A stretch of DNA of 64,000 nucleotides from Streptomyces sp. NBC_01775 (GTDB lineage: Bacteria; Actinomycetota; Actinomycetes; Streptomycetales; Streptomycetaceae): assembly GCF_035917675.1 (NCBI RefSeq), contig NZ_CP109104.1, forward strand, positions 5,270,001 to 5,334,000, read 5' to 3'. Every line of letters begins with the position of its first letter. Positions within the stretch are counted from its first letter, which is position 1. Below the pieces are notes generated by a model, which was not told where the DNA came from, made no database searches, and saw nothing but the letters and a program-made list of their open reading frames with translations. Below, one piece after another: positions 55,761 to 63,712 of this stretch. Position numbers and translations under genes: made by a program.

Positions 55761-58709
55761 TCAGGCGGCGGCGCTGGGGGTCAGCAGATCGTGTACGGCC
55801 TCGGCTTCCGAGGCGCCCAGGCTCTCGTACTGCTCCAGCGCCTCGCGCCAGCACGCCTGGGCGCGGCGCTGCTGACCGATGGAGTCCAGCGCCCGCCCGA
55901 GCAGGGTCAGGGCGTTGGCCCTGCGCCAGGCCCCCCCGACGCTCCGCAGGATGGCCAGGGCCTGTTCCGCCAGGCCGGCGGCCTGGGCGGGGCGGTGGGC
56001 GACGAGCTGAACCTCTCCGAGGCGGAAGTACGCCATGCCTTCCCACAGCCGCTGACGGCTGTGCTGGAAGATGTCGAGCGCCTGCTGGAAGTTCCGTTCG
56101 GCCTCCACCAGCCGCTTCGCGGTGGTCAGCGCGATACCCAGTGCGTACAGGGTCGTGGCGCGCCGCATGGAGACGCTCAGGTGGTCATGGATCGACAGGG
56201 CCTGCTCGGCGAGGGCGATGGCCGTGTCGGTCTTGCCCAACTCGGTGTGCACCCGAGAGAGGTTGCACAGCGCGCTGGCCTCGGCCGACTCGTTGCCGTA
56301 CGACCGGAAGGCTTCCAGCGCCCGGTCCAGGAAGCCTTCGGCGTCCAGGTGCCTGTTCTGGTAGTTGGCCACCAGGCCACGGTCGTTGAGCGCGTAGGAG
56401 GAGGAGATGGGGTCGCCCGCCTCCACGCCGAGCGGTCCGGCTTTCCTCGCCTCCGCGTCGGCCCGGTCGAAATGACCGGTCGCGAGGTGTATGCCCGTCA
56501 GTACCGACCGGGCTCGGGCCTCCGCGTGCGCGTCCCCGGCGTCCTGCGCCGCCTGCTTCATCGCCGTGGCTCCCAGCTCGTACTGCCGTACGTAGCTGCC
56601 GGACTCGGCCAGCGCGCTGGTGGCCATCAGCAGGTCCACAGCCCGGCGCAGTGTGGGGCCGGAGGCGAGCTGGCCGGCGCAGGCGAGGAAGCAGCTGGAT
56701 TCGGCGAAGAGCCAGTCGATGGCCGCGTCGCGGTTCGCGAAGTCCAGTCCTTCCCGCTCGGTGGACTCCAGGTGGTCCATCAGCCGTTCGGCGGGGCGCT
56801 CCAGCATGTAGCAGTTCTGCGCCGTCGCCAGGTAGAAGTCCAGCAGCCTCGTCAGGGCCGCGTCCCGCTCGCTGGGCGGCTGCTCGTCGCGTTCGGCGCA
56901 GGCGCGGGCGAAGAGACGGACGAGGTCGTGGAAGCGGTAGCGGCGCGGCGCGGCCGACTCCAGCAGGGAGGTGTCGACCAGGGACTCCAGGACGTCCTCG
57001 GCGTCCTCCGGAGTGCGGTCCAGCATGGCCGCCGCCGCGTGCAGGGAGATGTCGGGCCCCTCCGCGAGACCCAGCAGCCGGAAGGCACGGCCCTGTTCGG
57101 CGTCGAGCTGGCCGTAGCCCATCTCGAAGGTGGCCTTCACCGCCTGGTCCCCGGCCTGGAGCTCGTCCAGGCGGCGCCGCTCGTCGGCGAGCTTGCTCGC
57201 GAGCACCGCGACGGTCCAGGTGCGGCGGGAGGCCAGCCGGGCGGCGGCGATACGGATCGCCAGGGGCAGGAAGCCGCACGCCGCGACCACGTCCATCGCC
57301 GACTTGCGCTCGGCATCCACGCGCTCTTCCCCGACGATGCGGGTGAACAGGGCCATGGCCTCGTTGGGGCTCATCACATCGAGGTCCACGAGGTAGGCCC
57401 CCGCCAGGTCGACCATCCGCACGCGGCTGGTCACCAGCGCCGCACAGCCTGCCGTGCCCGGCAGCAGCGGCCGGACCTGCGCCGCGTCGCGGGCGTTGTC
57501 GAGCAGGGCCAGTATGCGGCGGCCCGCCAGCAACGACCGGAAGAGGGCCGAGCGCTCCTCCACCCCGTCCGGTATGGCGCAATCGGCCGTTCCCAGGGCG
57601 CGCAGGAAGGAGCCCAGGACCGTTCCGGGGTCGGCGGGGGTGGAGCCCGCGCCCTGGAGGTCTACGTAGAGCTGGCCGTCGGGGAAGCGGTCGGCGGCGG
57701 CGTGGGCGACGTGGATGGCCAGGGTCGTCTTGCCGACGCCGCCGATGCCCGCCACCGCTGAGACGGCCATGACGGTGCCCTCGGCCTGGGCGAGCTGGTC
57801 GCCGAGTTCGGCGACGAAGGGCTTGCGGCCGGTGAAGTCGGCGACGGTGGCCGGGAGCTGGGCGGGACGGGTGACAACGGGGGCCGAGTCGGCTGCCGGA
57901 GCTTCGGCCTGGTAGGCGAGTTCGTCGTCGGCCTCCAGGATGCGCCGTTGGAGGTCGGAGAGCTCGGGGCAGGGGTCGACGCCGAGTTCGTCGGCGAGCA
58001 GGCGGCGGGTGTCGGCGTAGACGGCGAGGGCCTCGGCCTGCCGGCCGCTGCGGTAGAGGGCGAGCATCAGCAGCTCGCGCAGGCGCTCGCGCAGCGGGTG
58101 TTCGGCGGTCAGCGCTGTCAGTTCGCTGACGGCCTCCGCGTGGTTGCCGACCTGGAGGTCGAGGTCGAGGCGCAGCTCCAGCAGGCTCAGGCGCCACTCG
58201 GCCAGGCGGGTGCGCTGGGTTTCGGCGTAGGGGCCGGGGATGTGGGCGAGGGGCTCGCCGTTCCACTGGTCCAGCGCGGCGCTGTACAGCTCGCGGGCTC
58301 TGGCGCGCTCGCCGCCCGAGGCGGCCTTTTCGGCCCGCATGGCCAGATCGTGCGCGGCGTTCAGGTCCAGGAGGACCTCGGGCCCGGTGTGGATGGCGTA
58401 GCCGCCGGATTCGCTCACGAGGAGTTCGGCGTCGGTGCCGAGTGCCTTGCGGATGCGGGAGGCGTAGGTGCGCAGCGCGGCCTTCGCCTGGTCGGGCGGC
58501 TCCTCGCCCCAGAGGGCGTCGATCAGTTCCTCGGCCGTCGCGGTGTGCCCGGCGCGCAGCAGCAGCGCCGCGAGCAGGGCCTTTTGCTGAGGCGAGCCCA
58601 TGCCCAGCGCCTGGCACCCGCGCGCGGCGCGCACGGGACCGAGCACAGTGAAGTGAAGGTGCTGTTCCCCGCGCTCCGTTCCGTGCGGTGTGAGGTCCTC
58701 CGCGCCCAT
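55761..58709 (-). CDS. afsR: AfsR, SARP-type global regulator with NB-ARC and TPR domains
   Basis: A 982-residue AfsR (S. coelicolor AfsR is 993 aa), activated through phosphorylation by AfsK and required for afsS transcription. Order: OmpR-type winged helix (about 18-105, VLGPVRAARG, LRTYASRIRKALG), bacterial transcriptional activator domain (about 115-265, with LYRSGRQAEALAVYADTRRL), NB-ARC ATPase with P-loop AGIGGVGKTTL (about 318-328) and Walker B RILALLDNARD, then helical and TPR repeats from about 680 to the end. I chose the ATG at 58709, preceded by AGGGGG. It is divergent from the second amidohydrolase, and operator site 11 lies in the shared gap. Confidence 0.96.
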   Translation of the reverse strand: MGAEDLTPHGTERGEQHLHFTVLGPVRAARGCQALGMGSPQQKALLAALLLRAGHTATAEELIDALWGEEPPDQAKAALRTYASRIRKALGTDAELLVSESGGYAIHTGPEVLLDLNAAHDLAMRAEKAASGGERARARELYSAALDQWNGEPLAHIPGPYAETQRTRLAEWRLSLLELRLDLDLQVGNHAEAVSELTALTAEHPLRERLRELLMLALYRSGRQAEALAVYADTRRLLADELGVDPCPELSDLQRRILEADDELAYQAEAPAADSAPVVTRPAQLPATVADFTGRKPFVAELGDQLAQAEGTVMAVSAVAGIGGVGKTTLAIHVAHAAADRFPDGQLYVDLQGAGSTPADPGTVLGSFLRALGTADCAIPDGVEERSALFRSLLAGRRILALLDNARDAAQVRPLLPGTAGCAALVTSRVRMVDLAGAYLVDLDVMSPNEAMALFTRIVGEERVDAERKSAMDVVAACGFLPLAIRIAAARLASRRTWTVAVLASKLADERRRLDELQAGDQAVKATFEMGYGQLDAEQGRAFRLLGLAEGPDISLHAAAAMLDRTPEDAEDVLESLVDTSLLESAAPRRYRFHDLVRLFARACAERDEQPPSERDAALTRLLDFYLATAQNCYMLERPAERLMDHLESTEREGLDFANRDAAIDWLFAESSCFLACAGQLASGPTLRRAVDLLMATSALAESGSYVRQYELGATAMKQAAQDAGDAHAEARARSVLTGIHLATGHFDRADAEARKAGPLGVEAGDPISSSYALNDRGLVANYQNRHLDAEGFLDRALEAFRSYGNESAEASALCNLSRVHTELGKTDTAIALAEQALSIHDHLSVSMRRATTLYALGIALTTAKRLVEAERNFQQALDIFQHSRQRLWEGMAYFRLGEVQLVAHRPAQAAGLAEQALAILRSVGGAWRRANALTLLGRALDSIGQQRRAQACWREALEQYESLGASEAEAVHDLLTPSAAA

Positions 58710-58863
58710 GGTGCCCCCTGCTATCTGCGCTCCATTGCCGCATGGGTCAGTCTGCCTTGTCCATGGCAATTACGTCAGCTCGGGTACCGGCCTCTCTGCC
58801 AACCCTTCGAATTCGCCACCCCCCGCCACGGGTCCGAAGGCCGTGGTAGTGCTGACCAAGGAG

Positions 58864-58878
58864 CTGACGGTTCGTCAG
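58864..58878. promoter_or_regulatory. Palindromic operator site 11 (amidohydrolase 2, near afsR)
   Basis: CTGACGGTTCGTCAG has perfect arms and is followed by AT. It ends 21 nt before the amidohydrolase ATG and lies 155 bp upstream of the afsR start. Confidence 0.85.
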
Positions 58879-58899
58879 ATCAGCGCTACCGTGGACCGC

Positions 58900-60120
58900 A
58901 TGGAGACCTTCCCGAAGATCATCTCGGTGGACGACCACACGGTCGAACCCGCACACGTCTGGCGGGACCGGCTCCCGTCCAAGTACCGGGACACCGGGCC
59001 CCGCGTCGTCCGCGCGCCGCTGAAGGAGATGACCTTCGTCGGCGGGAAGTTCGCGCCGAAGATGGGTGCGCCCGGCGACGAGGGGCCGCTCGCCGACTGG
59101 TGGGTGTACGAGGACCTGCACCGCCCGCTGACCAGGCTCGATACGGCCGTCGGCTACGACAGGGACGAGGTGCGGCTGGAGGCCATCACCTACGAGCAGA
59201 TGCGGCCCGGCTCCTTCGACGTGCCCGCCCGCCTGGCCGACATGGACGTCAACCACGTCCAGTCCGCGCTCTGTTTCCCCACTTTCCCGCGCTTTTGCGG
59301 CCAGACCTTCACCGAGGCCAAGGACCGCGAGCTGGGCCTGTTGGGGGTGCGCGCCTACAACGACTGGATGGTCGAGGAGTGGTGCGGGCCCCAGGCGCAC
59401 GGCCGTCTCATCCCGCTGACGCTGGTGCCGCTGTGGGACGCGGAACTGGCCGCCGAGGAGGTACGGCGCAACGCCGCGCGCGGCGTACGCGCCGTCTGCT
59501 TCTCGGAGATACCCCCGCGGCTGGGCCTGCCGTCCATCCACGGCGACGAGTGGGACCCTTTCCTGCGCGCCTGCGACGAGACCGGCACCGTCATCGCCAT
59601 GCACATCGGCTCGTCCAGCAAGATGCCCTCCACCTCGGCGGACGCGCCGCCCGCCGTCGGCTCCACGATCACCTTCGCCAACTGCTGCTTCTCGATGGTC
59701 GACTGGCTGATGAGCGGCAAGTTCGAGCGGTTCCCCCACCTCAAGATCATGTACGCCGAGGGCCAGATCGGCTGGATTCCATACATCCTTGAGCGCGCCG
59801 ATGTGGTGTGGGAGGAGAACCGGGGCTGGGGAGGCGTGGCGGACAAGGTGCTGCGCCCGCCCTCGGAGCTGTTCGCGGAACACGTCTACGGCTGTTTCTT
59901 CGACGACGCCTTCGGCCTGAAGAACATCGACGCCATCGGCGTGCCCAACGTGCTGTACGAGACCGACTACCCGCACTCGGACTCCACCTGGCCCAAGTCC
60001 AAGGAAGTCGGCGAGGCCCAGATGGGACACCTCGCGGCCGACCTGGTGGAGCGGATCGTGCGCGGCAACGCCATCGACCTGCTGGGCCTCACCCCCGAGG
60101 GGCTGTGGGCCGGGGCCTGA
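58900..60120 (+). CDS. Amidohydrolase-2-family metal-dependent hydrolase/decarboxylase 2
   Basis: A 406-residue paralogue of the 13,082 product with the same order of motifs: SVDDHTVEPAHVW (about 9-21), CFPTFPRFCGQTF, AYNDWMVEEWCG, CFSEIPPRLGLPSIHG, AMHIGSSSKM (His about 231), YAEGQIGWIPYILERAD and ETDYPHSDSTWP (Asp about 357). The ATG at 58900 has no ribosome site between it and the operator, so the transcript may be leaderless; GTG 58891 is an alternative. It appears monocistronic and is closed by a strong hairpin at 60,139. Two copies in one regulon suggest related but distinct substrates. Confidence 0.84.
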   Translation: METFPKIISVDDHTVEPAHVWRDRLPSKYRDTGPRVVRAPLKEMTFVGGKFAPKMGAPGDEGPLADWWVYEDLHRPLTRLDTAVGYDRDEVRLEAITYEQMRPGSFDVPARLADMDVNHVQSALCFPTFPRFCGQTFTEAKDRELGLLGVRAYNDWMVEEWCGPQAHGRLIPLTLVPLWDAELAAEEVRRNAARGVRAVCFSEIPPRLGLPSIHGDEWDPFLRACDETGTVIAMHIGSSSKMPSTSADAPPAVGSTITFANCCFSMVDWLMSGKFERFPHLKIMYAEGQIGWIPYILERADVVWEENRGWGGVADKVLRPPSELFAEHVYGCFFDDAFGLKNIDAIGVPNVLYETDYPHSDSTWPKSKEVGEAQMGHLAADLVERIVRGNAIDLLGLTPEGLWAGA

Positions 60121-60138
60121 GAAGGAAGCCTCACCAGG

Positions 60139-60190
60139 AGGCGGCGGGAGCACCGTCCGGCTGTGTCCGCCGGACCCGCTCCCGCCGCCT
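60139..60190. terminator. Bidirectional terminator hairpin
   Basis: AGGCGGCGGGAGC (60139-60151) and GCTCCCGCCGCCT (60178-60190) are perfect 13-bp arms; an inner stem GTCCGGC/GCCGGAC (60155-60161, 60169-60175) extends it. It lies between convergent amidohydrolase and P450 genes. Confidence 0.8.
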
Positions 60191-60224
60191 GCCTCGTCGT
60201 CCCGCCCGCTCCGGCGGAGGGGGC

Positions 60225-61451
60225 TCAGCCCAGTGGGCGCACCGGCAGGGTCTCGTGCCCGAAGGAGATGAGGGAGGCGACCTGCGCCACCTCGTCCTCG
60301 GGCACGGCCAGGGCCAGCCGGGGGAAGCGCTCGAAGAGCGCGGGCAGCGCCGTACGGGCCTCCATGCGGGCGAGCGGGGCACCCATGCAGAAGTGCACCC
60401 CGTGCCCGAAGGCCAGGTGCTCGGTGGCGGGACGCGTGATGTCGAAGACAGCGGCTGTCTCGCCGTACTTGTCCGGGTCCCGGTTGGCCGAGGCGATCGT
60501 GGAGAGGATCGCGTCGCCCTGCCGGATGGTGGTGCCGTCGGGCAGCTTGATCTCCTCGACGGCGTAGCGCAGCGGCAGGTTGGCGATGCTGGGGGCCCAG
60601 CGCAGGGTCTCCTCGATGACGTCGTCCCACGTCGCCTTGCCGTCCCGGACGAGCTGGAGCTGCTCGGGGTGGGTGAGCAGGGCGTGCACGGCGTTGCCGA
60701 TGAGGTTGACCGTGGTCTCGTGCCCTGCGCCGATCATCAGCAGCAGGGTGTCGAGCAGTTCCTTCTCGTTGAGACGGGCGCCCTCGTCGTCCCGCGCCGA
60801 GACCAGGAGGCTGGTCAGGTCGTCGCCGGGCTCCTTGCGCTTGGTCTCGACCAGGGCGCTGAACGCGGTGTGGATGTCCATCCCGGTCTGCTGGGCCTGC
60901 TCGACGGTCAGCGTGGTGTCGAAGACCGCCACCATCAGCCGTTTCAGCTCCGGCCGCTGGTCCTCCGGGACGCCGAACAGCTCGCAGATGACGTTCATCG
61001 GCAGCGGGTGGGCGTAGAAGGCGCGCAGGTCCAGCGTCCCGCTGTCCGCCGCCTCCCGCGCCATCGCGTCGAGCAGCTCTTCCGTGATCCGCTCGACCTG
61101 GGGCAGCATCGCCGCCGTCCTGCGGGCCGTGAACGCGGGGGCCACCAGCTTCCGCAGCCGCTTGTGGTCCTCGCCGTAGGAGGTGAGCATGTTGGTGACG
61201 CTGACCCAGGTGGCGACCCACGTCTCGTGGAACTCGCCGCGCTGCCACGGAGGCCAGTGCTTTCTGGGGTCCTTGGAGACCCGCGGGTCCCTGAGCAACT
61301 GCTTGAGGACCTCGAACTCGCTGACGTACCAGGCGTGGATCCCGGCGGGCAGCTCTACCAGGGTCGCGGTCGCCCCTAGACCCCGTATGCGGTCGGCCTC
61401 CCCGTGGAGGTCGCGTCCGAGGGGGTCGATGAGGACGGGCTGCTCTTCCAA
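60225..61451 (-). CDS. Cytochrome P450, CYP154-like
   Basis: A 408-residue canonical P450. The oxygen-binding helix has MIGAGHETTVN (about 229-239), the K-helix EETLRWAPS (ExxR, about 270) and the haem loop AFGHGVHFCMGAPLAR (Cys about 348). The start is a TTG at 61451, preceded by GGAGAG; the protein then begins EEQPVLIDPLGRD, aligning with CYP154 N-termini. It overlaps the preceding P450 gene by 76 bp. CYP154/CYP157 pairs beside conservons are known in Streptomyces. Redox partners are not encoded nearby; the substrate is unknown. Confidence 0.88.
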   Translation of the reverse strand: MEEQPVLIDPLGRDLHGEADRIRGLGATATLVELPAGIHAWYVSEFEVLKQLLRDPRVSKDPRKHWPPWQRGEFHETWVATWVSVTNMLTSYGEDHKRLRKLVAPAFTARRTAAMLPQVERITEELLDAMAREAADSGTLDLRAFYAHPLPMNVICELFGVPEDQRPELKRLMVAVFDTTLTVEQAQQTGMDIHTAFSALVETKRKEPGDDLTSLLVSARDDEGARLNEKELLDTLLLMIGAGHETTVNLIGNAVHALLTHPEQLQLVRDGKATWDDVIEETLRWAPSIANLPLRYAVEEIKLPDGTTIRQGDAILSTIASANRDPDKYGETAAVFDITRPATEHLAFGHGVHFCMGAPLARMEARTALPALFERFPRLALAVPEDEVAQVASLISFGHETLPVRPLG

Positions 61452-62725
61452 GGAGTCTCTCCTGCTTGATCGGGGCTGATGGGGGTGAATCTGCTGGGCA
61501 GTGCGACCAGTCCGCGCTGGAACGGGCCGTGCCGCCACTTCAGCTGGTCGTAGGGCACCGTCAGCTCGATGTCCGAGAGCCAGGCGGTGAGCCGTTCGAT
61601 GGCGGTGGTGGCGATGAGCAGCGCGGGCTGCTGGACGGGGCAGGCGTGCGGGCCCGCCGCCCAGGCCAGGTGCGCGCCGCCGCCGGAGCCGGTGGCCCCG
61701 GCGCCCTCGCCCGGCGCGGTGCGCCCGCCCTGGGTGCTGGTGGCCGCGTAGGAGACCAGCACGAGCTGTCCGGCGCGCAGCCAGACGCCGTGGAAGTAGA
61801 CGTCGCGCTTGGGGTAGTGCGCGGAGTAGTTGGCCATCGGCGGCTCGTTCTTGAGCACGTCGTGGAGGGCGTCGCGGGCGGTCAGCGCGCCGCCCGACAG
61901 GTTGCCGTAGTAGCGGTCGTCCACCAGCATCCGGCTGAGCGCGTTGCCGATCAGGTTGGACAGCGGCTGGTAGCCGGCGCCCAGCGTCACCACGATCTGC
62001 TGGACGACCTCCTCCTCGGTCAGCCCGGCGGGGTGGTCCATGAACCAGGAGGTCAGGTCCTCGCCGCGCGCGTGCTTCTTGGCGCCGGTCAGCTCCATGA
62101 TGTAGCGGGTGTACGCGGTGTCGGCCGCCGCCGCCTCCTCCGGCGTCTCGGCGTCGAACATCCCGGCGATGCCGTCGATCAGCAGCTCGCCCATGGAGTC
62201 CGGCAGCCCGAAGACCCGGTTGAAGACCAGGAGCGGCAGCAACTTGGCGTACTGGCCCATCAGATCGGCCTCGCCCGCCAGGCCGAAGTTCGCAATCAGG
62301 TTGTCCGAGACCTCCTGGACGGTACGGCGCAACTCGTGAGGTTCCATCCGGGCGAAGCTGTCGGAGATCACCTTGCGGTAGCGGGTGTGCGCCTCGCCGT
62401 CGGTGAACAGCGCGTTGGGCCGGGCCCGCAGCATCGGCATCACCGCGGAGTCCTGCGGCAGCGCGTCCTGCCAGCCGGTGGGGTCCTTGGCCCAGGTGAC
62501 GGGGTCGTGCAGCAGGTCCAGCGCCGCGCGGTAGTCGATCACCAGCATGGCGCCCAGGCCCGGCGAGAGCTCCACCGGCGCCACATCGCCGTACTCCCGC
62601 AGCCGTTCGTAGACCGCGTACGGGTCGGCGGCGAACTCCTCGCCGTAGAGCGGTACCACGTCGTGGCCGGGGCGCGCCAGCGGGGGCGGCATGGGGCCCG
62701 GTCCGGGGGCGGCGGGGAAGGTCAC
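61376..62725 (-). CDS. Cytochrome P450, CYP157-like, lacking the ExxR motif
   Basis: A 449-residue atypical P450. The I-helix oxygen motif is replaced (LGAGYQPLSNLIG instead of AGxET), no ExxR is found in the K-helix region (LHDVLKNEPPMANYSAHY), and the haem-ligand Cys remains in AWAAGPHACPVQQPAL. CYP157 members in Streptomyces are known to lack ExxR, and this fits. A 30-residue C-terminal tail is read through the start of the next gene. The GTG start overlaps the GTPase-like gene stop (GTGA). It may bind haem without normal monooxygenase turnover. Confidence 0.86.
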   Translation of the reverse strand: MTFPAAPGPGPMPPPLARPGHDVVPLYGEEFAADPYAVYERLREYGDVAPVELSPGLGAMLVIDYRAALDLLHDPVTWAKDPTGWQDALPQDSAVMPMLRARPNALFTDGEAHTRYRKVISDSFARMEPHELRRTVQEVSDNLIANFGLAGEADLMGQYAKLLPLLVFNRVFGLPDSMGELLIDGIAGMFDAETPEEAAAADTAYTRYIMELTGAKKHARGEDLTSWFMDHPAGLTEEEVVQQIVVTLGAGYQPLSNLIGNALSRMLVDDRYYGNLSGGALTARDALHDVLKNEPPMANYSAHYPKRDVYFHGVWLRAGQLVLVSYAATSTQGGRTAPGEGAGATGSGGGAHLAWAAGPHACPVQQPALLIATTAIERLTAWLSDIELTVPYDQLKWRHGPFQRGLVALPSRFTPISPDQAGETPWKSSPSSSTPSDATSTGRPTAYGV

Positions 62726-63375
62726 GCGGGCTCCTGGGGCTGGCTGGGCGACTGCTGGGACTGCTGGTCGAACACATCGAGCACATGGCCGACGAGCGCG
62801 ATGAGCGCGTCGGCCGACTGGTCGCGGCTACGCGCGTCGCACACGACGAGCGGTGTGTCCGGGTGCAGGTCGAGGTGGTCGCGCAGGGTGTCGGGGTGGT
62901 GCGCCGGTGAGTCCGGGAAGGAGTTGACGGCCACCGCGTAGCGCAGCCCCGCCTCCTCGATCATGTCCATCACCTCGAAGGAGTCCGCGAGGCGGCGGGT
63001 GTCGGCCAGCACCAGGGCACCCAGCGCGCCGCGCGCGATGTCCTGCCACAGCGGGCGGAAGCGACGCTGGCCCGGGGTGCCGAACATGTAGAGCACCAGG
63101 TCACCGGGGAGCGTCAGCCGTCCGAAGTCGATGGCGACCGTGGTGGTGGTCTTGTCCCGGACCCCGGCCAGGTCGTCGACCATCGCGCCGGTACGGGTCA
63201 TCACCTCCTCGGTGTGCAGCGGCTCGGTCTCCGACAGCGATCGGATGAACGTGGTCTTGCCCACCCCGAACGGCCCCGCGACCAGGAGCTTCACCAGTGT
63301 CTGGGGGTTGTCGCCCAGATATATGGAGCCGGCTCCTGCGTCCGGACTAGGAGGACTTGAGAGTGCGGAGTCCAT
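62722..63375 (-). CDS. cvnD: Conservon GTPase-like protein (CvnD)
   Basis: A 217-residue small-GTPase-like protein. The P-loop is GPFGVGKTTFIRS (about 29-41), a G3-like DFGRLTLPGD and FGTPGQRRFRPLW follow, and VNSFPD serves as a degenerate NKxD position (about 157). In conservons CvnD joins CvnA (sensor-kinase-like), CvnB and CvnC in a membrane complex resembling G-protein signalling. The ATG at 63375 follows GGAGAA and overlaps the DUF742 gene by 29 bp. It is followed directly by the two P450 genes. Confidence 0.9.
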   Translation of the reverse strand: MDSALSSPPSPDAGAGSIYLGDNPQTLVKLLVAGPFGVGKTTFIRSLSETEPLHTEEVMTRTGAMVDDLAGVRDKTTTTVAIDFGRLTLPGDLVLYMFGTPGQRRFRPLWQDIARGALGALVLADTRRLADSFEVMDMIEEAGLRYAVAVNSFPDSPAHHPDTLRDHLDLHPDTPLVVCDARSRDQSADALIALVGHVLDVFDQQSQQSPSQPQEPA

Positions 63376-63712
63376 CGAGAACTTTCTCCAGAATCTGCCG
63401 CTCCGGCAGTTCGGCGTCGGGAATCGGGGCGCGGGCCCGCAGTCGGCCCGCGTCCACCAGGTCGGCCACCAGGACCTTGACCACACTGACCGGGAGCCGC
63501 AGCCGCGCGGCGGTCTCGGCGAGCGTCAGCGAACCGGGGCGCAGCAGCTCCAGCATCCGCTTCTCCTCCGGGCGAAGCCCGGGCTGAGCGGGATCTGCCG
63601 CGCCGTACAGCACGGTGAGCCGGTCGAGGGTGTTACGGCTGGGCAGGGCACGCCCGGTCGTCGCCAGATAAGCGGGCACCAGGCGCCTGCTGTCGCGGGG
63701 CGGCGGGGTCAT
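63347..63712 (-). CDS. cvnC: Conservon DUF742 protein (CvnC)
   Basis: A 121-residue DUF742 protein with a winged-helix-like core: RLVPAYLATTGRALPSRN (about 10-27), EKRMLELLRPGSLTLAETAARLRLPVSVVKVLVADL (about 50-85; quoted for location) and a C-terminal ILEKVLDGLRTLKSS. It overlaps the preceding roadblock gene as ATGA and the GTPase-like gene by 29 bp, the usual cvnB-C-D order. Confidence 0.9.
   Translation of the reverse strand: MTPPPRDSRRLVPAYLATTGRALPSRNTLDRLTVLYGAADPAQPGLRPEEKRMLELLRPGSLTLAETAARLRLPVSVVKVLVADLVDAGRLRARAPIPDAELPERQILEKVLDGLRTLKSS

Noticed and set aside
58747..61248. Minus-strand frame of 833 codons over amidohydrolase 2 and part of a P450
   Set aside because: It is a shadow of clear genes and its product is low-complexity.
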